Origin: JBOHUX01 sp050734915
GTDB taxonomy: Bacteria; Chloroflexota; Dormibacteria; Dormibacterales; Dormibacteraceae
Assembly: GCA_050734915.1 (NCBI GenBank)
Contig: JBOHUX010000026.1
Span: 1-18,867 of the forward strand
DNA length: 18,867 nt
Direction of reading: 5' to 3'
A model generated the notes under the pieces. The model was not told where the DNA came from and did not search any database. It worked only from the letters and a program-made list of their open reading frames with translations. A program made the position numbers and the translations under genes. This document shows, piece after piece, positions 7,174 through 14,862 of this stretch; the first letter of the stretch is position 1; each line of letters opens with the position of its first letter.

Positions 7174-7195
7174 GCTGGCGCCCCGCGGCGCCAGC
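7174..7195 (+). other. Perfect 9-bp stem-loop between binding protein and permease genes
   Basis: GCTGGCGCC (7174-7182) and GGCGCCAGC (7187-7195) are exact reverse complements around a 4-nt loop CCGC, within the 73-bp gap after the binding-protein stop. The bases after it contain no T tract, so full intrinsic termination is unlikely. Comparable intercistronic hairpins after malE-type genes protect upstream mRNA and give excess binding protein (established for maltose-type operons); applying that here is inference. Confidence 0.65.
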
Positions 7196-7218
7196 CCAGC
7201 CAACTTCATCAGGAGCCA

Positions 7219-8160
7219 ATGAACGAACTGTCGGCGAGATTGAGGGTACCCGGCCAAAGGCGCGATCCGTTCCGCCGCTGGCTGGTGCGCCTCGCCGACA
7301 GCCGGCACCTCGGCTATGCGTTGGTCGCGCCGGCGCTGGCGTGCCTCGCCGCCCTGATCCTCGCACCGCTGGCGTACTCGATGGTTCTCAGCACCTATTC
7401 GTGGCAGTTGACGCAGATCAACCTGCCCAAGCCCTTCGTGGGGTTGCGGCTCTACGACCAGGTCATCCACGACGCCGTGTTCGGCGTCGCGCTGCGGAAC
7501 ACGTTCATCTTCGTCGGCTGCACCGTGTCGGTCGAGCTGGTCCTGGGGTTCCTGATCGCGCTCGCGCTGCTGAACCTCCATCGTGGACGGCGTCTGGCGA
7601 ACGGCATCATCCTGCTGCCGATGATCGTGACCCCCGTCATCGTGGCCCTCATCTGGCGATACCTCCTCGATCCCCAATTCGGGCTCATCGACTACGCCGC
7701 CCACCTGCTGGGACACCGGCAGGACATCGCCTGGCTCGGCACACCTTCGCTGGCGCTGCCCAGCCTGATCGTGATCGACATCTGGGAGTGGACGCCGTTC
7801 GCCATCCTGGTCCTGCACGCAGGGATGCTGGCCATCCCCGAGGACCTCTACGAGGCGGCCCGAGTGGACGGCGCGGGCGCCTGGCAGATCGTGCGCCACG
7901 TCATGATCCCCTTCCTGATGCCCCTGATCCTGATCGTCCTGCTGCTGCGAACGATGGACACCTACCGGATCTTCGACACCATTTTCGTCCTCACCAGAGG
8001 CGGCCCCGGGCTTGCCACCCAGACCGTGGGAATCTACACGTACGAGAACGGTTTCGTCTATCTCAACATGGGCTATGCGATGGCCCTGTCGATCGTGATC
8101 CTCGGGTTCATCATCGTCATCTCCGTCTTCTACCTCCGGCTCCTGCAGCGGAGGTCATGA
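7219..8160 (+). CDS. ABC sugar transporter permease 1 (MalF/UgpA-like)
   Basis: This 313-residue inner-membrane subunit has about six hydrophobic segments, near residues 31-57, 91-120, 127-150, 181-204, 225-247 and 284-307. The ATPase-contact loop is the EAA motif at 212-218 (EAARVDG), followed by the IPFLMP stretch. A TRGGPG segment (259-264) before the last helix is typical of MalF-type sugar permeases. The ATG follows AGGAG at 7211-7215. It forms the channel with permease 2 and works with the binding protein upstream and the ATPase at the distal end of the operon. The one-base gap to permease 2 supports stoichiometric expression. Confidence 0.93.
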   Translation: MNELSARLRVPGQRRDPFRRWLVRLADSRHLGYALVAPALACLAALILAPLAYSMVLSTYSWQLTQINLPKPFVGLRLYDQVIHDAVFGVALRNTFIFVGCTVSVELVLGFLIALALLNLHRGRRLANGIILLPMIVTPVIVALIWRYLLDPQFGLIDYAAHLLGHRQDIAWLGTPSLALPSLIVIDIWEWTPFAILVLHAGMLAIPEDLYEAARVDGAGAWQIVRHVMIPFLMPLILIVLLLRTMDTYRIFDTIFVLTRGGPGLATQTVGIYTYENGFVYLNMGYAMALSIVILGFIIVISVFYLRLLQRRS

Positions 8161-8161
8161 C

Positions 8162-8986
8162 GTGACGCGATCCCGGACCAGCACCGTTCTCAGCTCCGTC
8201 GCCGTGCTTGCGTTCCTGCTCTGGGTCCTGATTCCGATCCTCATCATCTTCCAAAACTCGCTCAAGCCCACTCTGCTCATCTTCACAAGCCCTCCGACCT
8301 GGACCTTCCAGCCGACCCTGGCCCACTACGTGCACATCCTCTCGGAGCTGCACTTCCAGCAGTTCCTCACCAACAGCACCATCGTCGCGATCAGTTCCTC
8401 GGTGCTGGCGCTGGTGCTCGGAAGCCCCGCCGCCTACGCGCTGGCGAGACTTCGCTTGCGGGGGCGGTCGGGACTGGCCTTTCTGATCCTTCTCTCGCGC
8501 ATGGTCCCCGCCTTCGTGCTGGTGGTTCCGATGTTCACCATCTTCGTCGCGCTGCACGGGATCAACACCTATTGGGCGATTGTCGCCGCCCATACCAGCT
8601 TCACGCTTCCGATCGTGATCTGGATGATGCGCAGCTTCTTCGAGGACGTGCCGGTCGAGTTGGAGGAGGCGGCGCGGGTGGATGGCGCCACGCAGTTCGG
8701 CGCCTTCGTTCGGGTCGCCCTCCCGCTCAGCGCCCCGGGCCTGGTCGCGAGCGGCATCCTCTGCCTGCTCTTCTCCTGGAACGAATTCCTGTTCGCCCTC
8801 ATTCTCTCCGGACAGGACACACAAACGATGCCGATCGGCGTCTCCGGCTTCATCGGCACCGTCTCCGTAGACTGGGGTGGGAGTTCGGCCGCGGCCGTGC
8901 TGGCGATGATCCCCGTCTTCATCCTCGGGCTTGCCGTGCAGCGGTTCCTGGTCCGCGGGCTCACTCTGGGCGCAGTCAAGGGCTGA
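8162..8986 (+). CDS. ABC sugar transporter permease 2 (MalG/UgpE-like)
   Basis: This 274-residue membrane subunit carries an N-terminal hydrophobic helix (about 10-31), further helices near 71-97, 104-131, 137-157, 190-215 and 242-263, and the EAA loop EEAARVDG at 168-175 followed by VALPLSAPG. SWNEFLFALIL (205-215) is the typical MalG-type segment. The start is GTG 8162, one base after the permease 1 stop, with a GGAGG Shine-Dalgarno inside the end of permease 1. No other start gives the first helix. It completes the importer channel. One base separates its stop from the glycosidase ATG, linking uptake directly to hydrolysis. Confidence 0.93.
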   Translation: MTRSRTSTVLSSVAVLAFLLWVLIPILIIFQNSLKPTLLIFTSPPTWTFQPTLAHYVHILSELHFQQFLTNSTIVAISSSVLALVLGSPAAYALARLRLRGRSGLAFLILLSRMVPAFVLVVPMFTIFVALHGINTYWAIVAAHTSFTLPIVIWMMRSFFEDVPVELEEAARVDGATQFGAFVRVALPLSAPGLVASGILCLLFSWNEFLFALILSGQDTQTMPIGVSGFIGTVSVDWGGSSAAAVLAMIPVFILGLAVQRFLVRGLTLGAVKG

Positions 8987-8987
8987 G

Positions 8988-11129
8988 ATGACGGAGCCCG
9001 CCGCCTTCACCTACGGGGCCCAGTACTACCGCCCGCCCAATCCGCCCCGACAGGACTGGCGACGCGATCTCGGGCTGATGCGAGAGCATGGGTTCAACAC
9101 CGTCAAGTTCTGGGCCTGCTGGAGCTGGATCGCCGGCCGGCCCGGCGAGATGGACTTCTCCGAGCTGGACGCCTTGATGGACCTGGCCGCCACAGAGGGC
9201 CTGAAGGTGGTCGTCAACGTCATCCTCGAGAACGCACCCTACTGGCTGGAGCGACGCCACCCCGAGGCGCGGTACCGGGCACACGACGGGATGGAGGTTC
9301 AGATGACGGCGGCCATCAACACGCCGGGTGGGGGCTGGCCCGGCCTCTGCTTCGACAACCGCGCCGTGCGCGAGGCCGGCACCGAGTTCTTGGAGGCGAC
9401 CGTCCGCCGCTACCGTGACCACCCCGCCCTGGCCGTCTGGGACGTATGGAACGAGCCCCACCTGGAGCCCAGCTGGTACTACCCCGATCGGATGTTCTGC
9501 TACTGCGACGCATCGGTCTCGCTCTTCCGGGCTTGGGCGCGAAACCGCTATCCGGGAATCGACAGCCTCAATGCGGTCTGGGCTCGTCGATACTCAGACT
9601 GGCACGAGGTCCTCCCACCCCGCGCGTTCGAGACTTACCCAGACCTCATCGACTGGCGCACCTTCTGGCTGGAGAACCTGGCTGGCTGGCTGGGCTGGAA
9701 GATCGAGGCGGTCAAGCGGATCGATTCCCAGCATCCGGTGATGACCCACGTTGCCTCCAGCGGCTACCAGGGCACGCTGGCGACGAACAGCTGGGACGAG
9801 TGGCTGCTCAGCCGGTCGGTGGACATGTTCGGGACGTCGAGCTTCCCGCGGTGGCTGATGGACGGCGACCCGGCGCTCCACCTCTTCCACCTGGACGCGA
9901 CCAGGGATGCCGCTCGGGGCAAGGTGTTCTGGCAATCCGAGCTCCAGGGTGGGCGCGGCCGCCGGGACGGGCGCCGCGGGAGTTCCCACCCCGATGCCGC
10001 CGAGATCCGGATGTGGGTCTGGAACGTGCTCGCGGCGGGAGCCAAGGGCTGCCTCTTCTGGCAGTGGCGTCCCGAGCTGCTGGGACCCGAGGCGCCCGGC
10101 TATGGACTTTGCACCGCCGGCGGCCAACCCACCGATCGCAGCGCGGCCGCGATGGAGATGGGCAGCCTCGTGGCCGACTTCCCGGAGCTGGCCGGCAGCC
10201 GGCCGCTGCAGCCCCGCGCGGGGCTGCTCGTCTCGCGCCAGACGGCGCTGCTGAGCTTCGCCGCGGACCGGGACATGGACCTGTATGCCGCCTCGCTTCG
10301 GGGCGCGTATCGCGCCTTCTTCGACCAGGATGTTCCCGTGAGGTTCGTGCACGAGGACCTCCTGGCTGAGTCGGGCGTTCCGGCCGGGATCGAGTACCTC
10401 TACTGGCCGATGCCGCTGATGACGGGTGAGGCGGTGGCCAAGGCTCTGGTCGAGTTCGTCGCCGCCGGCGGCACTCTGGCCGCAGAGGCGGGGCCGGCGC
10501 AGCACGCGAGGGGGGGATGGAGCTCCACCGTCGTGCCGGGGCTGGGACTGGATCGGCTCTTCGGAGCCCGGGAGATCGAGAGTGACCACTGTCCGGAGGT
10601 CGCGGTCCACCAGGGAAACGGACGCACCATCTTCGGCGCCTGGCAGGTGGGGCGGCTCCGGGCCACCTCGGCGGAGGTGACCGGAACCTTTGCCGACGGC
10701 TCGCCGGCCGCGCTCGTACACGCACACGGGCGCGGCCGGGCGCTGCTCATCGGCACCCATCCTTCGCTGGCCTATGAGTCGAGCCGGGAGGCCGGCACGG
10801 GAGCCTGGATCGCGGGCCGGGACGAATGCCGGCTGGGCCGGGTCGAACAGACGCCGGTGGCGCCGGGCCTGGTGACCAGACTCCACGAGTCCGGCCAGGC
10901 ACTGCTTCTCTTCGCCCTCAACTGGGGCTCCGTGCCCGCCCGCTCGAACCTGGACATCCGCGACGTCGACATCGACCTCGTTCGTGCTTCGGTCGGGCTC
11001 GAGCTGGTCGGCGGCGGCTTGGAGGTGAGCCTCGAGCCGCTCCGGGGCGCGGTCGCCGTGATCCAGGTCAAACCGGCGCCAGGCAAACCGGGCCCAGGCA
11101 AACCGGGCCCAGGAGGGAGGGCGCCGTGA
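8988..11129 (+). CDS. GH42 beta-galactosidase-type glycoside hydrolase, cytoplasmic
   Basis: This 713-residue retaining glycosidase has a TIM barrel to about residue 390, then a trimerisation-type Rossmann-like domain and a C-terminal beta domain, the GH42 arrangement. The acid/base is E156 in WDVWNEPH (151-158), and the nucleophile is E318 in FWQSELQGG (314-322). LFWQWRPELLGPEAPGYGL (356-374) is typical of the family. No signal peptide is visible, so it acts on imported material. GH42 members cleave beta-D-galactosides and some cleave alpha-L-arabinopyranosides; which applies is open. Three of the cysteines that bind structural zinc in GH42 appear present (C121, C171, C173), but the next position of the CxCxxC pattern is serine (S176). 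The C-terminus is an odd PGKPGPGKPGPG tail. ATG 8988 follows the permease stop after one base, with AAGGG upstream. Confidence 0.9.
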   Translation: MTEPAAFTYGAQYYRPPNPPRQDWRRDLGLMREHGFNTVKFWACWSWIAGRPGEMDFSELDALMDLAATEGLKVVVNVILENAPYWLERRHPEARYRAHDGMEVQMTAAINTPGGGWPGLCFDNRAVREAGTEFLEATVRRYRDHPALAVWDVWNEPHLEPSWYYPDRMFCYCDASVSLFRAWARNRYPGIDSLNAVWARRYSDWHEVLPPRAFETYPDLIDWRTFWLENLAGWLGWKIEAVKRIDSQHPVMTHVASSGYQGTLATNSWDEWLLSRSVDMFGTSSFPRWLMDGDPALHLFHLDATRDAARGKVFWQSELQGGRGRRDGRRGSSHPDAAEIRMWVWNVLAAGAKGCLFWQWRPELLGPEAPGYGLCTAGGQPTDRSAAAMEMGSLVADFPELAGSRPLQPRAGLLVSRQTALLSFAADRDMDLYAASLRGAYRAFFDQDVPVRFVHEDLLAESGVPAGIEYLYWPMPLMTGEAVAKALVEFVAAGGTLAAEAGPAQHARGGWSSTVVPGLGLDRLFGAREIESDHCPEVAVHQGNGRTIFGAWQVGRLRATSAEVTGTFADGSPAALVHAHGRGRALLIGTHPSLAYESSREAGTGAWIAGRDECRLGRVEQTPVAPGLVTRLHESGQALLLFALNWGSVPARSNLDIRDVDIDLVRASVGLELVGGGLEVSLEPLRGAVAVIQVKPAPGKPGPGKPGPGGRAP
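11063..11110 (+). repeat. Short tandem repeat encoding the Pro/Gly/Lys tail of the glycosidase
   Basis: Two exact copies of a 15-bp unit (CCAGGCAAACCGGGC) lie at 11079-11093 and 11094-11108, preceded by a diverged copy near 11063-11078. They encode a repeated GKPGP segment outside any recognisable domain. Slippage-type expansion is the likely origin. Confidence 0.75.
11111..11117 (+). promoter_or_regulatory. Shine-Dalgarno supporting the GTG start of the lyxose-isomerase-like gene
   Basis: AGGAGGG lies eight bases before GTG 11126, within the last codons of the glycosidase. It supports initiation at the GTG that overlaps the glycosidase stop. Confidence 0.65.
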
Positions 11130-11689
11130 TCACCCGCCGAGAATACGAAGCGGTGAAGGGGGAGGCTCTGGCCATGCTGGATGCCGCCGGCATCGCCCTG
11201 CGTCCCGATGAGGCGGCGTCGATGGAGGTGGCGGATTTCGGGCTGGGCCGCGTTCGCGAGGTGGGGCTGGAGCTGATCGTCTACGTCAACACCGCGCGGT
11301 GCTGCGCCAAGGAGCTGGTCCTCCTCCCACGGCAGATGTGTCCCGAGCACCGGCACCCCCCGGTCGAGGACCAACCGGGCAAGGAGGAGACCTTCCGGTG
11401 CCGTTCGGGAGAGGTTCACCTCTACGTTCCGGGGCCGCCGACGGGCGCCTCCCAGGCGTGGTCCCCGACGGGGTCGGGAACCCGCGTCGTCGCTGGGCAC
11501 CAGGTGACATTGGGTCCCGGCCAGCAGTGGACCATCGCCCCGGACACGCCTCATTGGTTCCGGGCCGGGGCCGGGGGCGCCATCGTGAGCGAGTTCTCGA
11601 CCCGGAGCATGGACGAGCACGACATCTTCACCGACCCGGACGTGGATCGGATCATGCGCATCTCCGAAGATGCCGGACCTCGCGCATGA
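11126..11689 (+). CDS. D-lyxose ketol-isomerase-like cupin
   Basis: This 187-residue single-domain cupin matches the size of compact D-lyxose isomerases (EC 5.3.1.15), which interconvert D-lyxose and D-xylulose and often accept D-mannose. It begins with a helical ITRREYEAVKGEALAML segment. The metal site is readable as H75 and H77 in CPEHRHPP (72-79), E88 in GKEETFRC (85-92) and H143 in APDTPHWF (138-145), the H-x-H...E...H cupin set. GEVHLYVPGP (95-104) is also typical. The GTG start overlaps the glycosidase stop as GTGA and has a strong Shine-Dalgarno. Its product D-xylulose would feed the xylulokinase encoded further down. A related sugar could be the true substrate, since the family is promiscuous. 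Confidence 0.82.
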   Translation: MITRREYEAVKGEALAMLDAAGIALRPDEAASMEVADFGLGRVREVGLELIVYVNTARCCAKELVLLPRQMCPEHRHPPVEDQPGKEETFRCRSGEVHLYVPGPPTGASQAWSPTGSGTRVVAGHQVTLGPGQQWTIAPDTPHWFRAGAGGAIVSEFSTRSMDEHDIFTDPDVDRIMRISEDAGPRA

Positions 11690-12546
11690 GCATCGCCCCT
11701 CGGCTCAACCGGCTCTTCGCGGAGGATGGCAGGTGCTTCGACGTCGCCGTCGACCACGGATTCTTCAATGAGCCCTCGTTCCTCGCCGGGATCGAGGACA
11801 TGGTCGCGGTCGTGCGCACACTGATCGCCGCGCGCCCGGACGCGATCCAGCTCAGCCCCGGCCATGCTCACCTGCTCCAGGACGCGCCCGGGCCCGGCAA
11901 GCCGGCCCTCGTCCTCCGGGTAGACGTGGCCAACGTCTACGGGCGCGCCCTGCCCCGTTTTCTGCACAGCACGCTGATCGCCGACCCGGTCGAGCAGGCC
12001 TTGCGCCTGGACGCCGCCTGTGTCGTTGTCAACCTCCTTCTCCTTCCCGATCAGCCGGAGCTGCATCGCGACTGCCTGGAGAATGTCCTCCGGCTCAAGC
12101 CGGTCTGCGAACGCCACGGGATGCCCCTGATGGTCGAGCCGCTGGTCATGCGGCCCAATGGGGAGGCGGGCGGGTACATGGTCGACGGCTCGCCGGAGCG
12201 GATCGTGACCCTGGTCAGGCAGGCTGCCGAATGCGGGGCGGACATCATCAAGGCCGATCCCACCGAGCCGGTGGCGCAATACCCGCGAGTCATCGAGGCG
12301 GCCGGAGGGCGCCCGGTCCTGCCGCGGGGGGGCGGAAGGGCGCCCGACGAGGAGGTGCTGCGGCGCACCTACGAGCTGATGCGGTGCGGCGCTTCGGGAA
12401 TCGTCTACGGCCGGAACGTGGTGCAGCATGAGGCCCCGGCCGGGATGGCGCGAGCACTGATGGCGGTCGTCCACGAAGAGGCGACCCCGGAGGCTGCCCT
12501 GCTGATCCTTCGCGACGCGGCGATGAAAGGGCTCGCGGATGGCTGA
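11686..12546 (+). CDS. Class I aldolase of the DeoC/LacD/FbaB (DhnA-type) superfamily
   Basis: This 286-residue TIM-barrel Schiff-base aldolase has its lysine nucleophile assigned to K189 in CGADIIKADP (183-192). An aspartate-histidine pair lies early in the barrel (VDHGFF, 22-27). Phosphate-binding loops are suggested by PRGGGRAP (213-220) and GIVYGRNVVQ (238-247). The family cleaves fructose-1,6-bisphosphate, tagatose-1,6-bisphosphate, LsrF-type substrates or related phosphorylated ketoses. It overlaps the lyxose-isomerase-like gene as ATGA and the next gene by eight bases. With the PfkB kinase two genes downstream it could form a LacC/LacD-like phosphorylation and cleavage branch. No clear Shine-Dalgarno is present, so coupling is likely. 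Substrate not determinable. Confidence 0.85.
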   Translation: MSIAPRLNRLFAEDGRCFDVAVDHGFFNEPSFLAGIEDMVAVVRTLIAARPDAIQLSPGHAHLLQDAPGPGKPALVLRVDVANVYGRALPRFLHSTLIADPVEQALRLDAACVVVNLLLLPDQPELHRDCLENVLRLKPVCERHGMPLMVEPLVMRPNGEAGGYMVDGSPERIVTLVRQAAECGADIIKADPTEPVAQYPRVIEAAGGRPVLPRGGGRAPDEEVLRRTYELMRCGASGIVYGRNVVQHEAPAGMARALMAVVHEEATPEAALLILRDAAMKGLADG

Positions 12547-13702
12547 CAGGGTGGTTCGGTTCGGCGTCATCGGCGGTGGCCTCATGGGCCGGTACTTCGC
12601 CATGGCGTGCGGGCAGTGGCCCATGCTTCGGGAGCTGGACGCGGCTCCCGAGCTGGTCGCCGTCTGCGACCTCGATCCCCAGGTCAGGGCATGGTATGAA
12701 CGCAACCTGCCCAACCTGGCCCTGAGCACGGCAGACTACCGCGAACTGCTCACCGACGACCGCGTGGAAGCCGTCTACTGCGCCGTGCCCCACCACCTGC
12801 ACGCGCAGATCTATCCCGCCGTGCTCAACGCGGGCAAGCACCTTCTGGGTGAGAAGCCCTTCGGCATCGATCTCGAGGCCAATCGGCTGATCCAGGCTGC
12901 GATGGCCGCCCACCCCGATCTCCTGGTGCGCGTCTCTTCAGAGTTTCCCTTCTATCCCGGCGCGCAGCGGATCGTGACCGCCGCCGCCGAGGGCGGATTC
13001 GGCCGCATCCTCGACGTCCGTGCCGGATTCCACCATTCCAGCGACCTGGATCCGGACAAGCCGATCAACTGGAAGCGCATGGCATCTCTGAACGGCGAGT
13101 ACGGCTGCCTGGGCGACCTTGGCCTGCACGTCGTCCACGTGCCCTTCCGCCTCGGCTGGACACCTCACAACGTGAGGGCGATTCTGTCGGACGTCGTGCC
13201 CGAGAGGCCGAACCTGAAGGGCGTGCGCGTCCGCTGCGATACGTGGGACAACGCCATCCTGCTGACCGAGGTCGAAGCCAAAGATGGCTCCTTCCCGATG
13301 TTGCTGGAGGCCAGGCGCATCGCTCCCGGCGAGACCAACACCTGGTTCCTGGAGGTTCACGGGAGCCGCCGTTCGATGTCCTTCTCGACCAAGACCCCAC
13401 GCACCTTGTGGACACTCGACTTCACCCCTGGATCCGACCAGGAATGGCGCCGGCTCGACCTCGGCTACCGAGGAGCATACGCATCGCTGGCCGATGGCAT
13501 CTTCGAGTTCGGGTTCGGGGACGCCGTCCTTCAGATGTGGGCCGCGTTCGTGGACGAGCTGGTCAACGGGCACGACATGCTGCAGCGGTTCCGCTGCGCC
13601 ACCCCCGCCGAGGCCGCGTCGAGCCACCTCCTCTTCACCGCGGCGCTGGAGTCACAACGCTCCCGGGCGGTGGTCGAGGTGCCGGTCGCGTCCACGCCAT
13701 GA
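12539..13702 (+). CDS. Gfo/Idh/MocA-family oxidoreductase 5
   Basis: This 387-residue oxidoreductase is separated from the other four by the transporter and glycosidase. It has a canonical GGGLMG loop (12-17), AVPHHLHAQ (82-90), GEKPFGIDL (104-112) with K106, and a catalytic block within NGEYGCLGDLGLHVVHV (185-201) with D193 and H197. A WKRM segment (178-181) precedes that block and differs from the GGGG-type block of the other members, so this is a separate subfamily rather than a recent duplicate. The ATG lies eight bases inside the aldolase gene with AAAGGG at 12526-12531. It stands between aldolase and kinase, suggesting it acts on the same intermediate, for example oxidising or epimerising a sugar before phosphorylation (inference). 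Confidence 0.92.
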   Translation: MADRVVRFGVIGGGLMGRYFAMACGQWPMLRELDAAPELVAVCDLDPQVRAWYERNLPNLALSTADYRELLTDDRVEAVYCAVPHHLHAQIYPAVLNAGKHLLGEKPFGIDLEANRLIQAAMAAHPDLLVRVSSEFPFYPGAQRIVTAAAEGGFGRILDVRAGFHHSSDLDPDKPINWKRMASLNGEYGCLGDLGLHVVHVPFRLGWTPHNVRAILSDVVPERPNLKGVRVRCDTWDNAILLTEVEAKDGSFPMLLEARRIAPGETNTWFLEVHGSRRSMSFSTKTPRTLWTLDFTPGSDQEWRRLDLGYRGAYASLADGIFEFGFGDAVLQMWAAFVDELVNGHDMLQRFRCATPAEAASSHLLFTAALESQRSRAVVEVPVASTP

Positions 13703-14862
13703 GCGGCGGCCATGACGCCGGGGTCGTGGTGGCGGGCCACCTCTGCCTGGACGTCATCTGCTCGGCGCCTCCCGCCGGGGATCTGAGCTTGCGGCCCGGC
13801 ACGCTGACCGTCGTGGGACCCGCCACGCTTGCCTCCGGCGGCTGCGTGGCCAACACCGGCGGTGCCCTGCGGCGGCTGGGAGTCCCCGCCCGGCTGGTTG
13901 GGAAGCTCGGAGCCGACGCTTTCGGGGACCTCCTCGCGAGGCGGCTGGCCGGGCTGGGCGAGGGCGCGGTCCGCCACCTGATCCGCGCGCCGCAGGAGGC
14001 GACGTCCTACAGCGTGATCATGAACCCCGATCGTGGTGATCGCTCGATACTGCACTTCCCGGGCTGCAACGCCACCTTCCGAAGCAGCGACGTGCCGGAC
14101 TCCGCCCTGGCCGGCGCCGCCATCCTGCACTTCGGCTATCCGCCTCTCATGCGCGCCATCTACGAGGGGGGAGGTGGTGAGCTCGAACGGCTGCTCCTGA
14201 GGGCTCGCGCGGCCGGCTTGATCACCTCTTTGGACCTCGCCTATCCGGATCCGTTCGGTGAGGGAGCGGATGTCGACTGGGGGATGCTGCTCAACCGGGT
14301 TCTGAGGTGCGCTCAAATCTTCCTCCCAAGCCTGGACGAGCTCCAGCTGATGCTGGGGACCATGGACCGCGGGCCGGCGTCCGCCGTCGCGCTGGGCAGG
14401 TGGGCCGTCGCGCAGGGTGCCGCGATCGCCGCCCTCAAATGTGGAGATCGTGGACTCCACCTCCGCACCGGCTCTCGCGACCGCCTGCGGGAGGTTGCCG
14501 CCGTGCTCCCGATCGATCTGTCGCAATGGTCCGACCGAGAGCTCTGGTCGGCGGCGTTCGATGTCGAGGTGGCGGGCACGACGGGAGCCGGGGATGCGGC
14601 GACGGCCGGGTTCCTCCTGGCGTTGCTGCGGGGATTCCGCCCGGAGGAGGCGGCGAACGCCGCATGTGCGGTCGCCGCTTCCAGCGTGGAGAGGCCCGAC
14701 GGGACCGGCGGCGTGACGCTCTGGGAGTCGATCGAGGGGCGGATCCGGGCGGGGTGGGGGCGGTTGCCGGTCGATCTCCCGCCGGATTGGGTACGCGCGG
14801 ACGGGGGCGTGTGGTCGGGGCCGTCCGATGGGAGCTCGTCCAAAGAGGAGGCGCATCGCTGA
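13699..14862 (+). CDS. PfkB-family carbohydrate kinase
   Basis: This 387-residue ribokinase-fold kinase phosphorylates a sugar or sugar-derived alcohol with ATP. The N-terminal substrate region has VVAGHLCLDVI (10-20) and GGCVANTGGAL (47-57). The ATP and anion-hole signature is AGTTGAGDA (292-300), with D299 as the expected catalytic base. It is longer than the usual 300-330 residues: an inserted segment before the signature (about 265-290, containing DLSQWSDRELW) and a C-terminal tail account for the excess. ATGA overlap with the preceding oxidoreductase and no nearby Shine-Dalgarno indicate coupling. Paired with the class I aldolase it could make the bisphosphate or ketose phosphate that is then cleaved. 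Specificity among fructose-, tagatose-, deoxy-keto-acid- or inositol-type substrates is open. Confidence 0.9.
   Translation: MSGGHDAGVVVAGHLCLDVICSAPPAGDLSLRPGTLTVVGPATLASGGCVANTGGALRRLGVPARLVGKLGADAFGDLLARRLAGLGEGAVRHLIRAPQEATSYSVIMNPDRGDRSILHFPGCNATFRSSDVPDSALAGAAILHFGYPPLMRAIYEGGGGELERLLLRARAAGLITSLDLAYPDPFGEGADVDWGMLLNRVLRCAQIFLPSLDELQLMLGTMDRGPASAVALGRWAVAQGAAIAALKCGDRGLHLRTGSRDRLREVAAVLPIDLSQWSDRELWSAAFDVEVAGTTGAGDAATAGFLLALLRGFRPEEAANAACAVAASSVERPDGTGGVTLWESIEGRIRAGWGRLPVDLPPDWVRADGGVWSGPSDGSSSKEEAHR

Noticed and set aside
7174..7195. Intrinsic terminator after the binding-protein gene
   Set aside because: No T tract follows and the permeases immediately downstream need the same transcript; kept as an intercistronic hairpin.
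9594..10886. 430-codon - strand frame opposite the GH42 gene
   Set aside because: The composition is typical of antisense GC-rich frames and no motif was found; the + strand gene has both catalytic glutamates.
13531..14856. 441-codon - strand frame opposite oxidoreductase 5 and the PfkB kinase
   Set aside because: No domain or ribosome-binding site; a mirror of strongly supported genes.
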